Shown here: in pieces, positions 61,801 to 64,000 of the stretch
Layout: each line of letters opens with the position of its first letter
How positions within the stretch are numbered: the stretch's first letter is position 1
Source: Acanthosepion esculentum
Taxonomy: Eukaryota; Mollusca; Cephalopoda; Sepiida; Sepiidae
Reading direction: 5' to 3'
Assembly: GCA_964036315.1 (NCBI GenBank)
Contig: CAXIWW010000817.1
Coordinates: 965,501 to 1,029,500, forward strand
Length of the DNA stretch: 64,000 bases
Position numbers and translations under genes: made by a program
The notes under the pieces: model-generated
The model's input: the letters and a program-made list of their open reading frames with translations, nothing else
The model's database searches: none
Told to the model about the DNA's origin: nothing

Positions 61801-62769
61801 TTGGCACTTTTGCTATCAGCTGTTGGCACTTTTGCTATCAGCTGTTGTCACCTTTGTTATAATATGTTGGCAGTTTTGCTATCAGCTGTTGGCATTTTGC
61901 TATCAGCAGTTGGCACTTTTGCTATCAGCTTTCGGCACATTTGGTATCAGCTGTTGGCACTTTTGGTATCAGCTGTTGGCACTTTGGCTATCAGCTGTTG
62001 GCACTTTTGCTATCAGCTGTTGGCACTTTTGCTATCAGCTGTTGTCACCTTTGTTATAATATGTTGGCAGTTTTGCTATCAGCTGTTGGCATTTTGCTAT
62101 CAGCAGTTGGCACTTTTGCTATCAGCTTTCGGCACATTTGGTATCAGCTGTTGGCACTTTTGCTATCAGCTGCTGGCACTTTTGCTATCAGCTGTTGACA
62201 CTTTTGCTATCAGTTTTGGCACTTTTGCTATCAGCTGTTGGCACTTTTGCTATCAACTGTTGTTGTTCACAACTTTTTATATACACATGAATTTTTATAC
62301 TTTCATAGTTTTTTTTTATAGTGGGGGGTCACTATTTGCTCATAGCTGGGACCCGTTGTGATCAGAAGCCTTGCTGTCGGATGTAGTTTATAGTCATACC
62401 TAGGACTAGTTGGCACTGTGGTGCTGGTGGCACTTTTGCTATCAGCTGTTGGCACATTTCTATCAGCTGTTGGCACTTTTGCTATCAGTTTGGCACTTTT
62501 GGTATCAGCTGTTGGCACTTTGCTATCAGCTTTTTGCAGTTTTGGTATCAGCTGTTGGCACTTTTTTTATCAGCCGTTGGCACTTTTGCTATCAGCTGTG
62601 GTGCTGTTGGCACTTTTGCTATCAACTGGTGTTGTTCCCAAGTTTTTATATAAATATGTATTTTTATACATTCATAGTGTTTTTATTTTAGTGGGGGGTC
62701 ACTATTTGCTCATAGCTGGGACCCTTTGTGATCAGAAGCCTTGCTGTCAGATGTAGTTTATTGTCATGC
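58836..62769 (+). repeat. Satellite A family of long units (about 770-825 bp)
   Basis: Units starting at about 58836, 60498, 61574 and 62769 share an unusually long 22-mer run with the same ordered variants: CAATGTGGTGCTG, GTTGGAACTTTTGC, GCACTTTTTTCTATCAGC, CACTTTTGTTATCAGC and CAGCAGTTGGCAC with CTTTCGGCACATTTG. The spacing 58836 to 60498 is 1,662 bp. The fourth member starts at the end of this interval and runs to about 63,594. Confidence 0.85.
61420..62510 (+). repeat. Satellite A 1,195-bp-offset duplication, copy 1
   Basis: This stretch recurs at 62615-63675 with an offset of 1,195 bp and only a few substitutions (for example GGTATC/GTTATC near 61941/63137 and CTTTCGGC/CTTTCAGC near 62125/63323). 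Both begin with the rare tail variant GTTGTTCCCAAG and include CACAACTTTTTATATACACA. Copy 2 then loses about 43 bp near 63,676. Confidence 0.88.
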
Positions 62770-63675
62770 CTACGACTAGTTGGCAATGTGGTGCTGTTGG
62801 CACTTTTGCTATCAGCTGTTGGCACATTTGCTATCAGCTGTTGGAACTTTTGCTATCAGCTGTTGGCACATTTGCTATCAGCTTTTGGCACTTTTGCTAT
62901 CAGCTGTTGGCACTTTTTTCTATCAGCTGTTGGCACTTTTGTTATCAGCTGTTGGCACATTTGCTATCAGCTTTTGGCACTTTTGCTATCAGCTGTTGGC
63001 ACTTTTGCTATCAGCTGTTGGCACTTTTGCTATCAGCTGTTGTCACCTTTGTTATAATATGTTGGCAGTTTTGCTATCAGCTGTTGGCATTTTGCTATCA
63101 GCAGTTGGCACTTTTGCTATCAGCTTTCGGCACATTTGTTATCAGCTGTTGGCACTTTTGGTATCAGCTGTTGGCACTTTGGCTATCAGCTGTTGGCACT
63201 TTTGCTATCAGCTGTTGGCACTTTTGCTATCAGCTGTTGTCACCTTTGTTATAATATGTTGGCAATTTTGCTATCAGCTGTTGGCATTTTGCTATCAGCA
63301 GTTGGCACTTTTGCTATCAGCTTTCAGCACATTTGGTATCAGCTGTTGGCACTTTTGCTATCAGCTGCTGGCACTTTTGCTATCAGCTGTTGACACTTTT
63401 GCTATCAGTTTTGGCACTTTTGCTATCAGCTGTTGGCACTTTTGCTATCAACTGTTGTTGTTCACAACTTTTTATATACACATGAATTTTTATACTTTCA
63501 TAGTTTTTTTTTATAGTGGGGGGTCACTATTTGCTCATAGCTGGGACCCGTTGTGATCAGAAGCCTTGCTGTCGGATGTAGTTTATAGTCATACCTAGGA
63601 CTAGTTGGCACTGTGGTGCTGGTGGCACTTTTGCTATCAGCTGTTGGCACATTTCTATCAGCTGTTGGCACTTTT
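62615..63675 (+). repeat. Satellite A 1,195-bp-offset duplication, copy 2
   Basis: Second copy of the block at 61420, directly following it. Each copy also contains an internal repeat of about 198 bp (nine 22-mers) marked by TTGTCACCTTTGTTATAATA. Confidence 0.88.
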
Positions 63676-64000
63676 GCTATCAGCTTTTTGCAGTTTTGGT
63701 ATCAGCTGTTGGCACTTTTTTTATCAGCCGTTGGCACTTTTGCTATCAGCTGTGGTGCTGTTGGCACTTTTGCTATCAACTGGTGTTGTTCGCAAGTTTT
63801 TATATAAACATGTATTTTTATACTTTCATAGTGTTTTTTTTAATGGGGGGTAACTATTTGTTCATAGCTGGGACCCTTTGTGATCAGAAGCCTTGATGTC
63901 AGATGTAGTTTATAGTCATACCTAGGACTAGTTGGCACTGTGGTGATGTTGGCACTTTTGCTATCAGCTGTTGGCACTTTTGCTATCAGCCGTTGGCACT

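Larger units (their letters stand above)
41154..64000 (+). repeat. Satellite A, right array
   Basis: Same 22-bp monomer and ~160-bp tail as at 1-3059. I place 60 tail ends (CCTAGG or variant) at about 41478, 42004, 42332, 42662, 42969, 43254, 43538, 43866, 44196, 44503, 44781, 45132, 45877, 46426, 46691, 47086, 47740, 48024, 48355, 48639, 48900, 49184, 49492, 49864, 50368, 50653, 50915, 51377, 51617, 51991, 52279, 52586, 52893, 53171, 53575, 53971, 54291, 54736, 55132, 55398, 55815, 56101, 56386, 56782, 57088, 57381, 57665, 57900, 58266, 58836, 59605, 59903, 60189, 60498, 61266, 61574, 62399, 62769, 63594 and 63921. Unit length runs from about 235 to 826 bp because the number of 22-mers varies while the tail does not. 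The array continues past the window end. No gene is seen. Confidence 0.97.

Noticed and set aside
61585..62361. Leu/Phe/Cys-rich hydrophobic 'membrane protein' open frames in satellite A
   Set aside because: The 22-bp monomer lacks stops in all forward frames. Frames end at the tail stops, and the three frames give permuted versions of the same 22-residue pattern. Apparent transmembrane character is a by-product of T-rich codons.

Overview
The window is 64 kb of tandemly repeated DNA with no recognisable gene of any kind. I see no protein domain, tRNA, rRNA, transposase or integrase signature, and no CRISPR array. The nested, higher-order repeat structure, the megasatellite-scale arrays and the absence of genes point to a eukaryotic nuclear genome, in a heterochromatic, pericentromeric, subtelomeric or sex/B-chromosome-type region. 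I cannot name the species or match any of the repeat families from memory. All functional statements below are therefore structural.

Layout, left to right: (1) 1-3059, satellite A: a 22-bp minisatellite interrupted by a conserved ~160-bp tail. (2) 3060-3964, element B: a ~394-bp unit, two full copies plus a truncated third, forward. (3) 3965-6298, satellite C: 60-bp monomers. (4) 6299-6376, a 78-bp fragment of B, reversed. (5) 6377-9858, satellite D: 73-bp monomers organised as trimers, with a 17-monomer tandem duplication. (6) 9859-10223, a further B piece of about 365 bp, reversed and circularly permuted. (7) 10224-15900, satellite C again, partly a diverged duplicate of the first C array, with one internally inverted patch. 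(8) 15901-41153, satellite E: a GC-rich, T-poor minisatellite of 30/31- and 42/43-bp monomers, with near-perfect 2,708-bp higher-order repeats. (9) 41154-64000, satellite A resumes and runs off the window end.

The A array is continuous in phase across the whole B-C-B-D-B-C-E block. The left copy stops after CCTAGGA and the right copy resumes at CTAGTTGG, the next bases of the A unit. The 38-kb composite therefore looks like one event inserted into, or assembled within, a pre-existing A array. B fragments sit at three of the internal boundaries.

Many long open reading frames exist on both strands (up to 764 codons). They follow from repeat composition (almost no T in E; no in-frame stop in any forward frame of the A and C consensus) and period arithmetic, and I do not regard them as genes. 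The main interest is the architecture: five repeat families nested in one another, several recent amplification blocks, inverted patches, and a seamless insertion point.
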